Below the pieces are notes generated by a model. It made no database searches. It saw nothing but the letters and a program-made list of their open reading frames with translations, and was not told the DNA's origin. A program made the translations under genes and the position numbers. From NCBI GenBank assembly GCA_022264855.1, contig JABYQU010000016.1, positions 124,001-188,000 on the forward strand: 64,000 nt of DNA. The letters run 5' to 3'. Source of the stretch: Lenzites betulinus. Taxonomy: Eukaryota > Basidiomycota > Agaricomycetes > Polyporales > Polyporaceae. Positions 24,356 to 36,154 of the stretch are shown here, one piece after another (position 1 is the stretch's first letter; each line of letters opens with the position of its first letter).

Positions 24356-27023
24356 TTGAATTATGCTCAGTAACCCATGTTTTTCCATCATTCTTTCGTT
24401 CCCACATCCTTTGTGTACCTGATGTATTTGGTTCTTGTTATCCTGACGCGATAGTCCAGCGAGCTGAAATGCTATAAATCGATGTAATCTGTGCGTCACC
24501 TGCAAGAGGTTCGGTGTCTGCATTGATGTCATGTTTATCATATCACCGTAAAGGTCTGTCTTCTCACACTTGTGCGCACAGTTCGCTCACATATTGATTA
24601 TGTGTGACGTCAGAAGGTTCGACGCAGGATGACGTAGGGCTTCGCCGAGCTGGAAATATGTCCCTCGTTGTCGGTAGATATCAGTGTGTCGCTCCCTTTG
24701 GCTGCTATATAGCCCTTCAAATATTGACCACGACTCACTCAGTCCTCGCCTCTCGACAAGCTTACTGGGCATCTATCAACTACTGTCAGTAAATCTAGCG
24801 TACGGTTTTCTTCGGTCGACTGCGTTCATCTTCAGATGCCGTGCGCGAAGCCGAACGCCAATACTCTTCCGGCAGTCAGGCAGGTACGGTCGAACGCTAC
24901 TTCATCTTATTTTTAACTGATGTCGTGCGCGATAAGGAGGACATCCATCGTAGGCCGTTCCGTCTATGGCCTTACCGCAACTCGCTCTTGATCTGCGTGG
25001 CAGAGAACAATGGGCGGGGTGTAGCTCATATACATTGTCTCCACAACCCCCGCTTCGACCCAGTACGCCCGTATATCCGAGCCCGGCTTTAACCTTCTCA
25101 GGTGTGTGTTCGTCCTGGCCAACTAGAACCGAAAAACTGAGGTGTTTGACATCACCTTACAGGTATCTCCTATGAGACAATGTAGTGGTCCCCGCGTATG
25201 CTCTCACGTAGTCACTCTGTTGTTGATTGCACGTTATGGTTACCCGACGGCTTGCACGTTTGGAATTTTGCCGACGGATTGAATGACGAATACCAATTGC
25301 ATCATATCCTAAAACGTATTGGGCTGCCGCCCACACGTCCTTTACTAGTGGGCGCGTAATAAACGACGGGTTACTAGCAGCAGCGTTGGTGGTCTCAGTG
25401 ATGTCATATTTCGACGCCCTATGCAGTTTAGCGCTCTGTCTTCTGCCCATGGCGGATGACGCGGATGCTAGCGCTCAACGTTCAACGTTAACGTTCGAAT
25501 GTTCAACGCTCAGTACTCAGTATTCTCAGCGCCCACTGCTCGGTTTTGTACTATGCTCAGCAGACGGTGTGTAGCTAGTTGTCAGTCAGATGATGAGTCG
25601 ATGTAACGCTTCTGGTAATGTTGCTAGGTTTGACATAATGCACCATCACGCGGCGAGACATAGTGAATACTGAACTACTACCCGACAGGTATGCCAGATG
25701 ATGTGGCCTGCGACTCCATAACTGCACCGAGTAATGTCGTCTCCGTCCAACGGTGATCGGTGTAAGCCTCAAGTCTGCCAAATGCGTAGTGCGCGACAAA
25801 GGTCCAGAAGTCGTGCCCGGTCAGAAAACGCAGCTTGCTGCAGTTCATCGGTAACTCCGTACTCTGGAGAAGCAGAGTGAACGTTTCCTTGGATAGGTTC
25901 CCGTAAGCGTCTTTCTATGTGCGTGCTCGTGGAGTTGTGCTCACTTCGTTGCAGTTAGTGCTCCACTTATCCTTGATAGCGTGCCAGAGGAGGGGCTTAG
26001 CTTCATCCTCTTCCGTAGTGATGAGTATGTACTCTGACGGTGTGTGAAGGTAAGAGCGTATACCACAAAACACGCCAATAACGTACTCGTGTCCTCGTTC
26101 AGCTCGCTCAGATATACTTTCGCTTTTCGCCAGACATCATTTGCAGGTAGTCCTCGCCCCGTAATGGTCTGTGCCGTTGTGAATTCGACGCGATCACATC
26201 TGAAGTACGTTTTCCAGGCCATTGCGAAGCAGGGTATATGGTAGCGTTAGAGAAGAGCGTGGATCTGGTACGGGTGCGAGTCCTAGATGACGGCTTCACG
26301 CGGGGGAGAGGAGATGATGGAGCAGTTGCTGACTACTACAGACCTGCCCTTGGGCATCCATAGGTGAGAGAGCGGCCAGTCATTCGCTAACGGCCTATAC
26401 CTCTTTTCGGTTAGGCTAACTGGGATTCCACAGTGTCGGCCATTGAGCGTCATTTCTATCGCGGTCAGTGACGCCTCTGCCCTGATACATCATATTCACA
26501 TGACTCATCAATACAGAGCCTCAATTGTCGGGGCAAGCTATATTCGAGGCCAGCGGTATGCTTTGGACGACGTCACTGTAGATATATGATGCAATTAGCG
26601 ATTGTAAGTCCTTAAGCTCGTTGGAAACCTGTCTTGTCAGCTCAAGTAAAACCGCCCATGCGACGTATAAAGCTCTCAGACGGCCCCTCCACTTTGCTCG
26701 TTGATGGTCCGTCACAATGGCCCGCGTGAGTATTCAAATCCTTCCGTAATCGACGGGCTAATTTGGGATGAGCAGCGTAGCTCCCGCCGACGGCAGCCCA
26801 CCACATTGTCTCGTGGCTCGTCCCATGAACTCCGGAGACGTGTAAGAGCACATAACAGGCGCATCAAATGGTTCACGCAACATGTACGTCATCGTGTCCG
26901 ATAAGTTCTGTTACCCGCACTGATAGACGGTGGTTCTGACTAGCGTATGGTGCACGTCTCTCGCCATGCTTTACTTTTCCCAGTATGCAGCGCCCGCCCG
27001 ATGCTGGTCTTGTTACCTTGCAG
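24356..27023. other. No gene recognised; possible remnants
   Basis: The region holds scattered short frames. A minus-strand frame at 26222-25941 has protein-like composition but no motif and no confirmed partner exon. A cluster of short direct and inverted AACGTT/TTGAAC words lies at 25470-25520. Upstream exons of the partial gene at 27024 may lie here but could not be placed. Confidence 0.3.
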
Positions 27024-27423
27024 AGACGACTGGGACCCAGCCTGTGGGTGTCCAGCCTACTCAGAAGATCTAGACACAGACTATTGGTTGGAGGGCGCCC
27101 AGTCTGTGGCGCAAGTCAATTCCTTCCCCGGCACGGACTGTCATCTGCCTAACGGATACGACATCATCACGCTGTCGTCGACCGCTCGACGAACTGCTAG
27201 TCGAAACGCCACGCTGCGCCGGTTGTTCTCAATCGATTGGGCTGGGTCCCTCTTGGTAGTGAAGAGAGCACGTCGTCACTGGGGTCGCGCCGTTCATATC
27301 ACCGCCCCCGAGATTTCTCTAGTTAGTGCTCTCGTCGAGCGGTGAGGAAAGCCTATCTGCGTTGGCCATATCTGACGGAACTCTTTCAGATGGCTTCAAC
27401 GTCAGCGTCGCGCATATCAATAA
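27024..27423 (+). CDS. Partial gene of unknown function, two 3' exons
   Basis: An exon that seems to start after the acceptor ending at 27023 reads to 27341, then a 48 bp intron joins it to 27390-27423, where it ends at TAA. The joined C-terminus is VSALVERWLQRQRRAYQ. The shape, a Cys-poor segment ending in a VVK...VTxPE...VERWL pattern, resembles the C-terminal end of uncharacterised agaric proteins, from memory only. No function is suggested. The 5' exons were not found, so this may be the tail of a larger gene or a fragment. Confidence 0.4.
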
Positions 27424-27661
27424 TCCCTCGTCCGGTTGTCTGTTTTGTAAGCTCATTTATACGTGTTCCGTGTCGAAGTATACTGACGCGATCGGGATTT
27501 ATTACCAGTTTGCTATGTTCTTTCATCATATCGTCATAATATCCCCGCAGAGACATCATGTATCCCGTCCTGTGTGTACGTCACTTCAAGTCCTAGCCCA
27601 TTTTAGGCGCGGTCGAGCGCATCCCTAGAATGGCTTAGCTGGCACTGAATTGAACAGACTA

Positions 27662-28216
27662 TCACATAACGGGGTTGCCGGCGTGGAGACGCATTCGGAT
27701 ACTAGCGCATGCTGTAGCAAACCTTAGGAAGTCCACACGGTTCGTGATCAACAGGCAGTAGTGCGCAAAGCCTGACACGTCCCCTCGGCGTTGGAACATC
27801 GTCATACCAGTCATCTGTTGGTATGTGAGGTAGTCTGCTAACATGTCATGGATGCGAGACAGACGAACTTCGTCCCAGTCAATTGACCATTCCGGGCTCG
27901 ACAGCTCGATAGTCTGTGTTTCCTGAGCGTTGTTTGGATAGATTGTCAGAGTCCCTATCGTCACGTAAGGAATTGCGAAGCGGTGTGTTCGTGTGGGCTC
28001 ACAATGAGTGTTCGACGACGCGAGGGCGGAACTCCTGACTTCATTGATTATGACGGTGACTGTACGCAATGCCGGCGTGTCTTGACCGCGATACACGGCG
28101 GCAAATCGGACATTAGTGAGGCATAAGTGTGCCTTTGTCGTCCTGCAAGGAGACATGGGTAGTAAGTATAGGGCGTCGTCACATCTTGACTCATGCATAC
28201 TCCAACATTGCCGCAA
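27662..28216 (-). CDS. Unrecognised minus-strand 3' exon
   Basis: An open frame of about 150-184 codons ends at 27662. A likely acceptor (TCCTTGCAG on the minus strand, about 28145) would make it the last exon of a larger gene starting above 28.2 kb. Its composition is protein-like: balanced, with a hydrophilic middle around SSPEWSIDWDEVR. No family was recognised and no upstream exon could be fixed. Confidence 0.3.
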   Translation of the reverse strand: MRQCWSMHESRCDDALYLLPMSPCRTTKAHLCLTNVRFAAVYRGQDTPALRTVTVIINEVRSSALASSNTHCEPTRTHRFAIPYVTIGTLTIYPNNAQETQTIELSSPEWSIDWDEVRLSRIHDMLADYLTYQQMTGMTMFQRRGDVSGFAHYCLLITNRVDFLRFATACASIRMRLHAGNPVM

Positions 28217-29224
28217 AATCTGCTGTATTGGCCATCATATGAACGGGTTTGCTCACCCTCCTGATCATTGCGAATAGAGAAATAATATGTCAGTAGCGTT
28301 ATGATCGTCATAGGTACGTTGTTCACCGACTTGGTAGCGAGACAACATCGACGATGGAAAGACTTTCGGTGAATGGCAAGCCTTGGGGGTTTATACCGAG
28401 ATCCATGTCGTCGTATACCAGATGACACTGGCTACTCCGGGTAGGCTATGCTGTATTGATGGTGGAACCGGACCGATGTACGGCGCCGGCAAGGGTCACT
28501 CAGACAAGCGAGATTTGGATCACATCTCTCGTAGCAGCATATAGTCGAATACACGGCAGGCAATAGACGCTTGGGCGTTTCGAAGAGGAGGTTGGTAGGA
28601 TGGATTGCCTAATGCAGCATGAGTGAACCCAAGCGGATTACTACCGGGCGCTTTACTGACAACTACGTCTTTACTCCTCTCATAGAGGTACATTCACGCA
28701 CTGATCGTTCTTCTAGTTCGTGATCCATATCATGGGTCATTTGCTGCATCCTTGGTCGATAAGTCTTCGCCTTATATCCAAGATTGTCGCTAACGACCGA
28801 CATATCCGGCCCCCTGTACCTAGTGTCTCTGAGTCTGTCATATGTTGCAAGCCGCAGCAATCTAAACGTCTGAGGGTAGCACAGGTGTGTCAGCGAACTT
28901 CCCGCGTGATGATTTATCAGTCATCGTGCAGTACGTCAATGATGATTGACGCACGGTGCAGACAATGTGAGCATCTATTCAATTGCTTTGACGTCATCGG
29001 GCGAAGATACCTTCAACGTATGCCTTGCGAGAAGGAAATGCTGTGAGTTAGTGTCCCTGGTGCTCATATATAAGGTGATTACAGTGCTGGGGCGGTACCT
29101 TTTGCTGGACGTACTGTGCCGTAGCTTTTCCGGAGCGCGTTCACGCTCCGTCGTAGACGTGAGTACACAGCATCGTGCGCGTCTAGGCGGTATATACTAA
29201 CCGTTATCGCTAGTCAATTGTGTC
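28217..29224. other. No gene recognised; F-box gene promoter at the right edge
   Basis: Possible 5' exons of the minus-strand gene below 28.2 kb may lie here, but none could be assigned. A TGACGTCA octamer sits at 28989-28996. Confidence 0.3.
29191..29197 (+). promoter_or_regulatory. TATA-like box of the F-box gene
   Basis: TATATAC ends 27 bp before the ATG at 29225. Confidence 0.35.
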
Positions 29225-30384
29225 ATGGCGCCAAGTCATTCACGCCCTTGGGCACCATTCCCCTTTCCACCTGACTTGATGGTGGAGATAGTAGCGTCCG
29301 TCTCGCGGAGAGACCAATACGCTATACTCCTCACGGCTTGGCCGCTTCACGACATTGTCGCCCCAATCCTCTACCGCTCGCTGTATGTGGCAATCCCCCC
29401 CGCCGTCGCGGATCCGGACACGGTGATACACCGCGATTTTGGCAGCTTTCTCTCCTTGCGACGCTCGCCCGCTCTGTCCGGTATTCTGGCACGTCCCACA
29501 CCGCCCGATGCTACGCTGCCCACATCCTCACGCTAGGGTACGCATCGCTGGACATGGTTGCAAATCTCCGTGGGATCCCCTTGATCGCGCAGGCATTGCG
29601 TGTCGCCTCTCGTCTCCGCCACCTCCGTATTGACGTCGACTCGAGCTCCCTTCCCCTCCTCATGGATGTGTTCACCGTCACCACATCATCCACGACACCA
29701 CGCCCTCTGTGTCGCAGATGAACGTCCGCACACGCCAGAACGAGATAGTCACCCTCCCTCTCCTCTGTAGTGTTCGATCCTCGAAACCCACGGTGGTCGA
29801 AGCTTTAATGCGCTTCAGGCCGGTGGAAATAGCTGTCTTGGACTCTCCCGGCGCTGCGGAGACTATGGGCATGTTCTTTGCAGTGCCATCAGCTATGCAG
29901 TGCGCTCAGCTCACCCACCTGTCATTCTGCCTCCTCCCCGACCAAGACTTCCTTCGTTGGACCGTGGACAGAATCTTGCGGACGTTTTCGGGATTGCGCA
30001 ATCTGTCAATCCGGTGTAGCCCCGGGCTTACCGAGGATGCTTTCCTAGTGAGTCGTCAGGATGTCCTTTGCGCGGTGTTGGTGTTGATATGCCATGTAGT
30101 ATGCGCTTCGGAACATCACAGAGCACACCGTACTTGTCCCCTATCTCCACACGCTGACCATCAACCAGGCAAGGCCTTCCATTACTTACGAGGACTTACT
30201 GAGGTCAGCGAGAACCAGTATCGAGGAGGCTGGGGAGCACAAGGTGACGCTCACGACGGTTGTGGTTGGTACGTCGATGTTCCATAGACACCACCGGTAC
30301 TCACGTTGGATCTTTCATCTCAATATCCCGTCTACGAGTTTCTTATGGTTGACTAACAAGAATGTTGGTATGCTCGCGAAGTAG
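29225..30384 (+). pseudogene. F-box-like protein, broken by one frameshift
   Basis: The ATG frame opens with PPDLMVEIVASVSRRDQYAILLTAWPLHDIVAPILYRSLYV, a degenerate F-box (the adaptor helix of SCF ubiquitin ligases), here cited by position 29260-29390. Near 29437 the sense frame moves by one: GATTTTGG appears to lack a T, after which FWQLSLLATLARS and a leucine-rich-like stretch follow in the next frame. Later exons join well: about 29664-29721 looks like an intron, and another (30048-30123) links AFL to HTVLVPYL, with the frame closing at TAG 30382-30384. A 23-base intron could also restore the first break, but that is too short to be credible. The C-terminal part is of the F-box/LRR substrate-receptor type by general look only. 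Confidence 0.6.
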
Positions 30385-31310
30385 TGTGATAATTTGTATG
30401 GTTTTGTTTGTCACCGCGCATTGGCACTGGCGTGTGTATGGAATATACTCCATTTGAACTATGCCCATAAGGAACCCCGCAATCGTACTTACATCCTTGG
30501 TTGGTACCGGTGGAAATACGACGCATCAAGTCTTCGAGCATGAGGCGCGTTGGCCCACTTTGCGTGACACTCGCGATCGCGGACAACAGGCGCCTACATT
30601 AATTCCCTACACCGGTGCAGTGTCGTCTCCTCCTCCTTGCCATAGTTGCTATCTCTCTCCTACCCTCTTGTGGTAGTATCGTCGTATCACCACATGGGAG
30701 TTCTCTTGAAACCTCTCAGACATCCTCTAACTCCCGCGCTGTAAATCAAGTGACTATAGGCTTCACTAGTCCTCTTTCAGGATGTCGTCCTCCCGGTGAC
30801 CGGTTGCTCAATTGCTTTGTTTTAAATTGCAGGATACATTCAGTCGATTGATCGTAGATCATTGACGTCATATCTGGCTTGCTTAAGCAGAAGAGTATCG
30901 TGAACACCTAGCTATGGTCGCGGCATCCCAGACGCCGTTTGCATCAGCAGCTCGGTGAGGTCATGAGAAAGCTATCGCTTCGTACTTGAATGTGACGTAG
31001 GTCTCGACGCCACCCAAGCGTCCTGTTTTCTGTGAATAAGCTGACGTCAGCTCGGATATCAGGATACCCAGCCGGCACAGCTGCACTCATACGTCTGTCC
31101 CGAAGCTGAAGCCTGAAGCAGGAAAGCCCGGCAGTGACGTATGCATTTCGTATCGCCAAGGTGAGCGGTACTATCAGTTGGCTTGCGACAGACTGAATAT
31201 GTGACGTGAAACGTTGAAGCATGAATATACGCGTCGCGTACGGTGCAAATAGCAAGTCTGCAAAATCGATAACTCGCAGCAGCGTTGCGTCCCTTCCCTT
31301 GCGCGCCGCT
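30385..31310. other. No gene recognised
   Basis: Short frames only. Two TGACGTCA octamers occur at 30863-30870 and 31042-31049; the second lies inside the 12 bp palindrome GCTGACGTCAGC. The right part is the upstream region of the gene at 31311. Confidence 0.3.
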
Positions 31311-32616
31311 ATGTCTGTTCTCTCTCCTTGTGAGCTGTTCCTTCTTGGCGCCCCCGGAAAGGCTGTCGACGCGTTCCTCTCTGGTCTACCTCCTGACATG
31401 ATCATGAGGCTGAGAGTTCTTAGTTCCTCTATGTTCTATGCCATCGAGGCCTACTGCGACAGGGCGTGGAACATCAAGACGTTCCTTAGCAGGTGGTTCT
31501 ACCATGTCCCATCGTTTCTGAACGTACTGGAGTCTTCCGAGGGTATCATTTCCGGCACAGAAGCCAATCAGTTCTTCGACCGCTGCCGCTTTCGCGGCTC
31601 TTCATTGGATATCTATGTTCCATGGCACGGGGTGCTCGAGCTTGGCCGCTGGCTGAAAACACGCGGATTCAGCTTTCAGTCCTCGATCCAGCAGCATATA
31701 CTCTTCGACGCTGCCGTCATCATGGCATCAGGTTTCGTTGGCCCTGAATCGGCCGGAGTACCCTCCGTATTTCCGCACAAGCGACCATCGTACTCAACGT
31801 TCCGCTTTGTTCGTCCAAGGCCCCAAGTGGTCTATAACGAGGTTACAGGCATCTCCGTCCAACTGTTTGCCGTCCATGGGAACCCCGTGGAGTTTATGCT
31901 CTACAAGTTCCATGCTAGTACGTGTTTGATATCTGCACAGACAAGCCACTAACAGTGTTACAGCTGGCCTAATGAACTATCTAACAGCGCGTCACGCTGT
32001 GTCCGTTTTCCCGCGAACTACGTTTGTGAGGAGGCAACAAGTCGTCTGCCAGGATACTCGTCACGACCACGCGGTTGACGATGCATGGAAGAAGAAGTGG
32101 ATCATGCGGGGCTGTGAGGTGGTCACATCGATTGACAGGATGCCTCCTGGGAAAGAGTTGCGTACATGGGAGAGGACGGTGGGTGATTGCTGGACGTGGG
32201 TCATGTCGTACGAGCACCGCAAGAGTGGTGAGTTTCCGTATGTTGTCTGTTCCGCTGTCACTGATGTATATGAACAACAGCGTCCGCCGTACGGCCCACC
32301 CTCGACATCGTCAAGCTAGGTTTTGAGGTTCTCCCGCACTGGTATAGTGTTGCCAGTCCAGGTGCGATGTTACGAGTTGGGCCTCGTTTCAAGTATAGGT
32401 GCAGTACATACAAATTTCCTATCCCGCGTGTGTACTGAGTGATACGGTATTGATAGCTCTATAGCAATTGTCGCGAACCCCTGGATCCACCTGGGGAAAT
32501 ATCGCTCGCTAGAGATCGCTACGGCGTTTGCGGAATTCTACCTTGGTGCCGACACGGACTCCGACTCCTCTGTGAATTCGTGGGCGGAGCACGATGAAAG
32601 CTCGGACGATGAGTAA
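31311..32616 (+). CDS. Agaric hypothetical protein with nucleotidyltransferase-like signature
   Basis: Four exons (31311-31917, 31964-32227, 32281-32398, 32457-32616) rebuild 382 residues with no break. Residues 20-60 recall an F-box-like helix pair (LSGLPPDMIMRLRVLSSSM). Residues 80-103 read IISGTEANQFF...SSLDIYV, which resembles the GS...DxD signature of nucleotidyltransferase-fold proteins; here the first Asp of the pair is Ser, so catalysis is doubtful. A central GLMNYLTARHAVSVFPRTTF segment and a Ser/Asp/Glu-rich acidic tail (last 25 residues) complete the protein. Such architecture is frequent among uncharacterised Agaricomycete proteins; that statement and the fold assignment are from recognition, not a search. 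No function is claimed. Confidence 0.7.
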
Positions 32617-34277
32617 GGGCTGCCACTCAGAGTAGGTCGCAAATATTGGTCCCGTGTATGGTCCACATGCTTATATTCGGATACCAGCCTCGTCTCTCGT
32701 TACCTGACATCCATTCGGACGTTGTTATGATATTATCGGTGCAGATACGGTCTTGTCGCGTTATCCACGGCTCCATCTTTATGTTTGGTACTCTGTACGT
32801 CTATAGCAGATTGTACATGCAGATGCGACTTTTCGCAAACCAATAGTGTGCCGTTCTTGAGCCACCATATGGTATTCATGAGTTCGCGGGCGGCGTCATG
32901 GACCTAGGAAATGCCTCCTAAATGCAAGCGTTGCCCGCGGGTGCATACCCAGGAGAACGACTGTTGCGTCCTCTCTGACCTTGTAGCATATTACGGGCCA
33001 CATAGTACTGGAACCTGGGCTGCAGCGCGCAGCGATGGCTTCTTCGACGTTGAGGTCGGCGTGATCTCACACCGAAGGCGGCAGTGATCGGATGGTGTTG
33101 AAGCTCGCTACGGACAAAGCCGCTGGTCCTGTAATCGCGGTAAAATGTCCACAGCATACAGCCGGGAACGTTCGCTGCTTGAACATATGTTGCTTTGTGC
33201 GCCGGTGTCTGTCTTCCGAGCTGCCAGGGCCATAGACCATGCACTAACACCTGACAGCCGAGATTAAGAAAGATGAATGCTGCAATCGATATGCTAAGAT
33301 GCGACACATTCAGGGTGGAGACATTGCTTCATAGAAAGTGGGCTTTCAATACACTAGCGATTGCATGCGCAAGGTAACTCCAGGACCCTGGGCGACAAAG
33401 GTGTAGCGGTCAAAAATGACTACGAGAATTGTTCGCTCGTAGAGCAGCGAGTTCGTCCAATAGGATAATGACCGATGGGTATGGCTAGTCCGTCCTGCTT
33501 ATGATCGTTAGCATAGTTTTGCAGGTACGCATAAATGACTAACCGATGTAAGTCTTGATGGATCAGTAGTGACAACGTAGTAGTAGTTGGTATACTCTGA
33601 CAAGCGACGTCGACGGCGTAACGACACTGAAACAATGTGGTCGCAGATACGATGTACTGGTGATTTCGGAATGTTTAGTAAATATGGACAATATTGACAG
33701 AAATTCGTACCGTGGTGGTAGCGGATGTGCGTCGTGTCAGACGTCCTCATGCACATGATGTTGCACGGGATGCAAGTAGAGAGGACAGCTCGTATGGCAT
33801 GCGCCTGGAGGTCATCAATATCAGCGTGGAACGGTTCGTAGTGCATGACGAAATTGAATTCGACTTCACCCTCTGCAGTCTTCCGTCTTATACGCTTTTG
33901 CTGGATCATCACCGGGGCTCGGTATGATGCACAGAGCATAGAGCAACGGTTTTGTCATATGCGTGGAATCAGAACGGGCTATTCGAGTCATTGTAGTAGG
34001 GAAATGTCACGCACCAAGAATGAGATCTGGAAGTGAGCCAATGGAGGTATTCAGACATTCGCCATCGGACACTCGTCAGCTTCAGCTTGGAGGGGAGAGT
34101 GGTAACGAGAGATTGTACTTGAAATGACGTCGTGACGTTGGCACGAGGAAGATGAATGATGTCATCCACGTGACGTTTATTCGCTGCCGCACTGCTTGGG
34201 CGATGACGTTCGTTGAGCTGCCACACGCCTACCTATGTCATATTCGATGAACACCGTTTCCTGCATCGTTACAGCTC
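32617..34277. other. No gene recognised; left flank of the palindromic element
   Basis: A minus-strand frame at 33939-33508 and others lack motifs and splice partners. Several TGACGT half-sites occur at 34125-34170. The 8 bp TACAGCTC at the right edge is half of a target-site duplication. Confidence 0.3.
34270..34277 (+). repeat. Left copy of 8-bp target-site duplication
   Basis: TACAGCTC, repeated exactly at 36730-36737 on the other side of the palindromic element. Flanking bases on both sides differ, so the duplication is exactly 8 bp. Confidence 0.7.
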
Positions 34278-34398
34278 ACCAGCTGTGGTAGTCCTGATGC
34301 ATCATTTACCGTTAAATGGCCTGCGGTGTATTGCATCAGTTACCGTCTGGGTCCTGATGCATTACGACAGCCCGGTAAGCGACCGAGGACCCTCCGGG

Positions 34399-34418
34399 AC
34401 CTGCCTAATTAGGCAGGT
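34399..34418. repeat. Perfect 20-bp palindrome in left arm
   Basis: ACCTGCCTAATTAGGCAGGT, identical to its own reverse complement, and present again at the matching place in the right arm (36588-36607). Confidence 0.9.
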
Positions 34419-34812
34419 GCCCCCGGGGAATGCTGTTATCTACTGTTTTTGCTAATCTACTGCTTATCTCTTCTAGATTACAGTCTTATCTCATCACTCC
34501 GGCGCTTTCCCGCGCCCCTCAGGCCTCTGCAAGCGGGCGCTTTGGCTCCCGGCTCAACACACCCCAATTAGGCAATTATGGCCTCCTCCCTCCATACCCC
34601 CCTCCTTCCTCCGGCTCTCCTGGGGTCATTTCTTGTCGGATCACCCTCGCGCTGGCACCGTTCGATTTGCATTTTATTAGGCTGCAATCGCGCGCAAACG
34701 CGTCCGAAATCCGGTAAGTACTGATTGTTCTACACCAGGTACAAACTGGGGCCATAAGCCGACACAAAACACGCGATATCTCGCGCGCCTCGCGTCGCAT
34801 GCTCGCGCGTAG

Positions 34813-34855
34813 GGGCTCCCCGGAAAGCCACAGAACGCAGCTTTCCGGAGAGCCC
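34813..34855. repeat. Stem-loop in left arm (15-bp stem)
   Basis: Stem 34813-34827 pairs with 34841-34855 with one mismatch in 15 and a 13-base loop. Its counterpart in the right arm is at 36155-36195. Confidence 0.85.
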
Positions 34856-35121
34856 TCCACGATGCAAAACGGCCCGGGGACGGTGGAGATACCGTCCACC
34901 CTTCTGGGGAGGAGGGTAGCTCCACCTCCCCGGTCCATATTCCCTCCAATTCACATCAGGATGCCATCATACTTTTACAGCTCGCTCACACTATATTATA
35001 GACACCGTTTAAATAATGGATACAGCACAAAACGCCCTCAAACGCACTCAAAGACCCTCCCCCTGTGGCTCAGCTACAGGGACACCACATATGCCGTAGC
35101 TTTGGAACGCGGACATGCCTC

Positions 35122-35186
35122 GCGACGCAAAACATATCGCCGGAAAGCTGCGTTCAGCAGCTTTCCGACAGTATGTTTTGCGTCGC
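35122..35186. repeat. Stem-loop in left arm (30-bp stem, GTTCA loop)
   Basis: 35122-35151 pairs with 35157-35186, 27 of 30 positions, closing the 5-base loop GTTCA. The equivalent hairpin in the other arm (35818-35890) has the same loop but a partly different stem. Confidence 0.88.
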
Positions 35187-35817
35187 AATACGACCGTTCC
35201 TTATTGCGCTATGCTCCTCCTCCCCTCCTCCTTCTTCCCTTGATCATATCTTGCAGATCTCCATTACCACCACTTCAAACCCCAAACGAACCTCATGTAC
35301 ATATGCACAGTAATCTACAGATCGATACTATTCAGTGTTTCATGCCCCACTGCAACATCTGGTTCCATAAAATGTTTATCAGTGTGTCACAGAGTCAGCA
35401 ATATAGTGCAACCAAATCATGTCCGATTACACTATTTCTTTTTGATCTGAGTAGCGGCATGCATTTACCACCCTCGTGTAAAGTTTCGTGGTGTTTGGAT
35501 GTGAACTGAGAGAGATATTAGCTGATCTGTCCTAAAAAAAGTGTCTTAAGACGCCCATAAGGTGTCTTAAGACTCACTGTAGCTTACACCTTTTGCAATA
35601 CACTGAAGCAGCACAATGGGGGTATAAAACTTCATATTAACATCAGTTTTTGGTCGTTCTGGGGGATCGTGGATGCGATAGAAAGCTCTCATTTAGCACT
35701 ATAGGATACATGTGTGTTACAATACAAACAGGGGGATATGCTACAAGGAAGCCATGTACAGTGTGTAGGAGCAACAGGAGGAGGGGAGGAGAGTGATAGC
35801 GAGGCAACGAGTGGTCG

Positions 35818-35890
35818 CCTCGCAACGAAACGCATACCGCCAGAACGCTACGTTCAGTAGCTTTCTGGCGGTATGCGTTTCGTTACGAGG
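35818..35890. repeat. Stem-loop in right arm (34-bp stem, GTTCA loop)
   Basis: 35818-35851 pairs with 35857-35890, 32 of 34 positions, with the same GTTCA loop. Compared with 35122-35186, at least two stem positions have changed on both sides so that pairing is kept. Confidence 0.88.
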
Positions 35891-36154
35891 TGCATCCGCG
35901 TTCCTGAGATACAAGGACATATGTATGTGTTTGGTCCAGCTACAGAGCAAGTGCTTTCAAGCGCATGTCAGCGCGTTTTTCGGCTCTTGTTGACCTTATA
36001 AAAGCTCTAATACATTCAATACACGGTCAGTGAGCTTTGGGAAAGCACAGAGCATGAGTTGCAGGGGGTATGGACCAGGGAGGTGGAGTTACTCCCCTTC
36101 CCCAGAAGGGCGGACGGTATCTCCCCCAATACCGCACCGTTTCGCGTCGTTAAC

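Noticed and set aside
26270..26300. tRNA-like B-box (GGGTGCGAGTCC)
   Set aside because: No matching A-box, acceptor stem or cloverleaf could be folded around it.
29413..29440. A 23-base intron that would repair the F-box gene
   Set aside because: Far below the smallest credible intron in this window (about 37-44 bp).
27662..33939. One large minus-strand gene joining the frames near 33.9-33.5 kb and 28.2-27.7 kb
   Set aside because: Two plus-strand genes lie between, no common motif was seen and no splice chain could be built.
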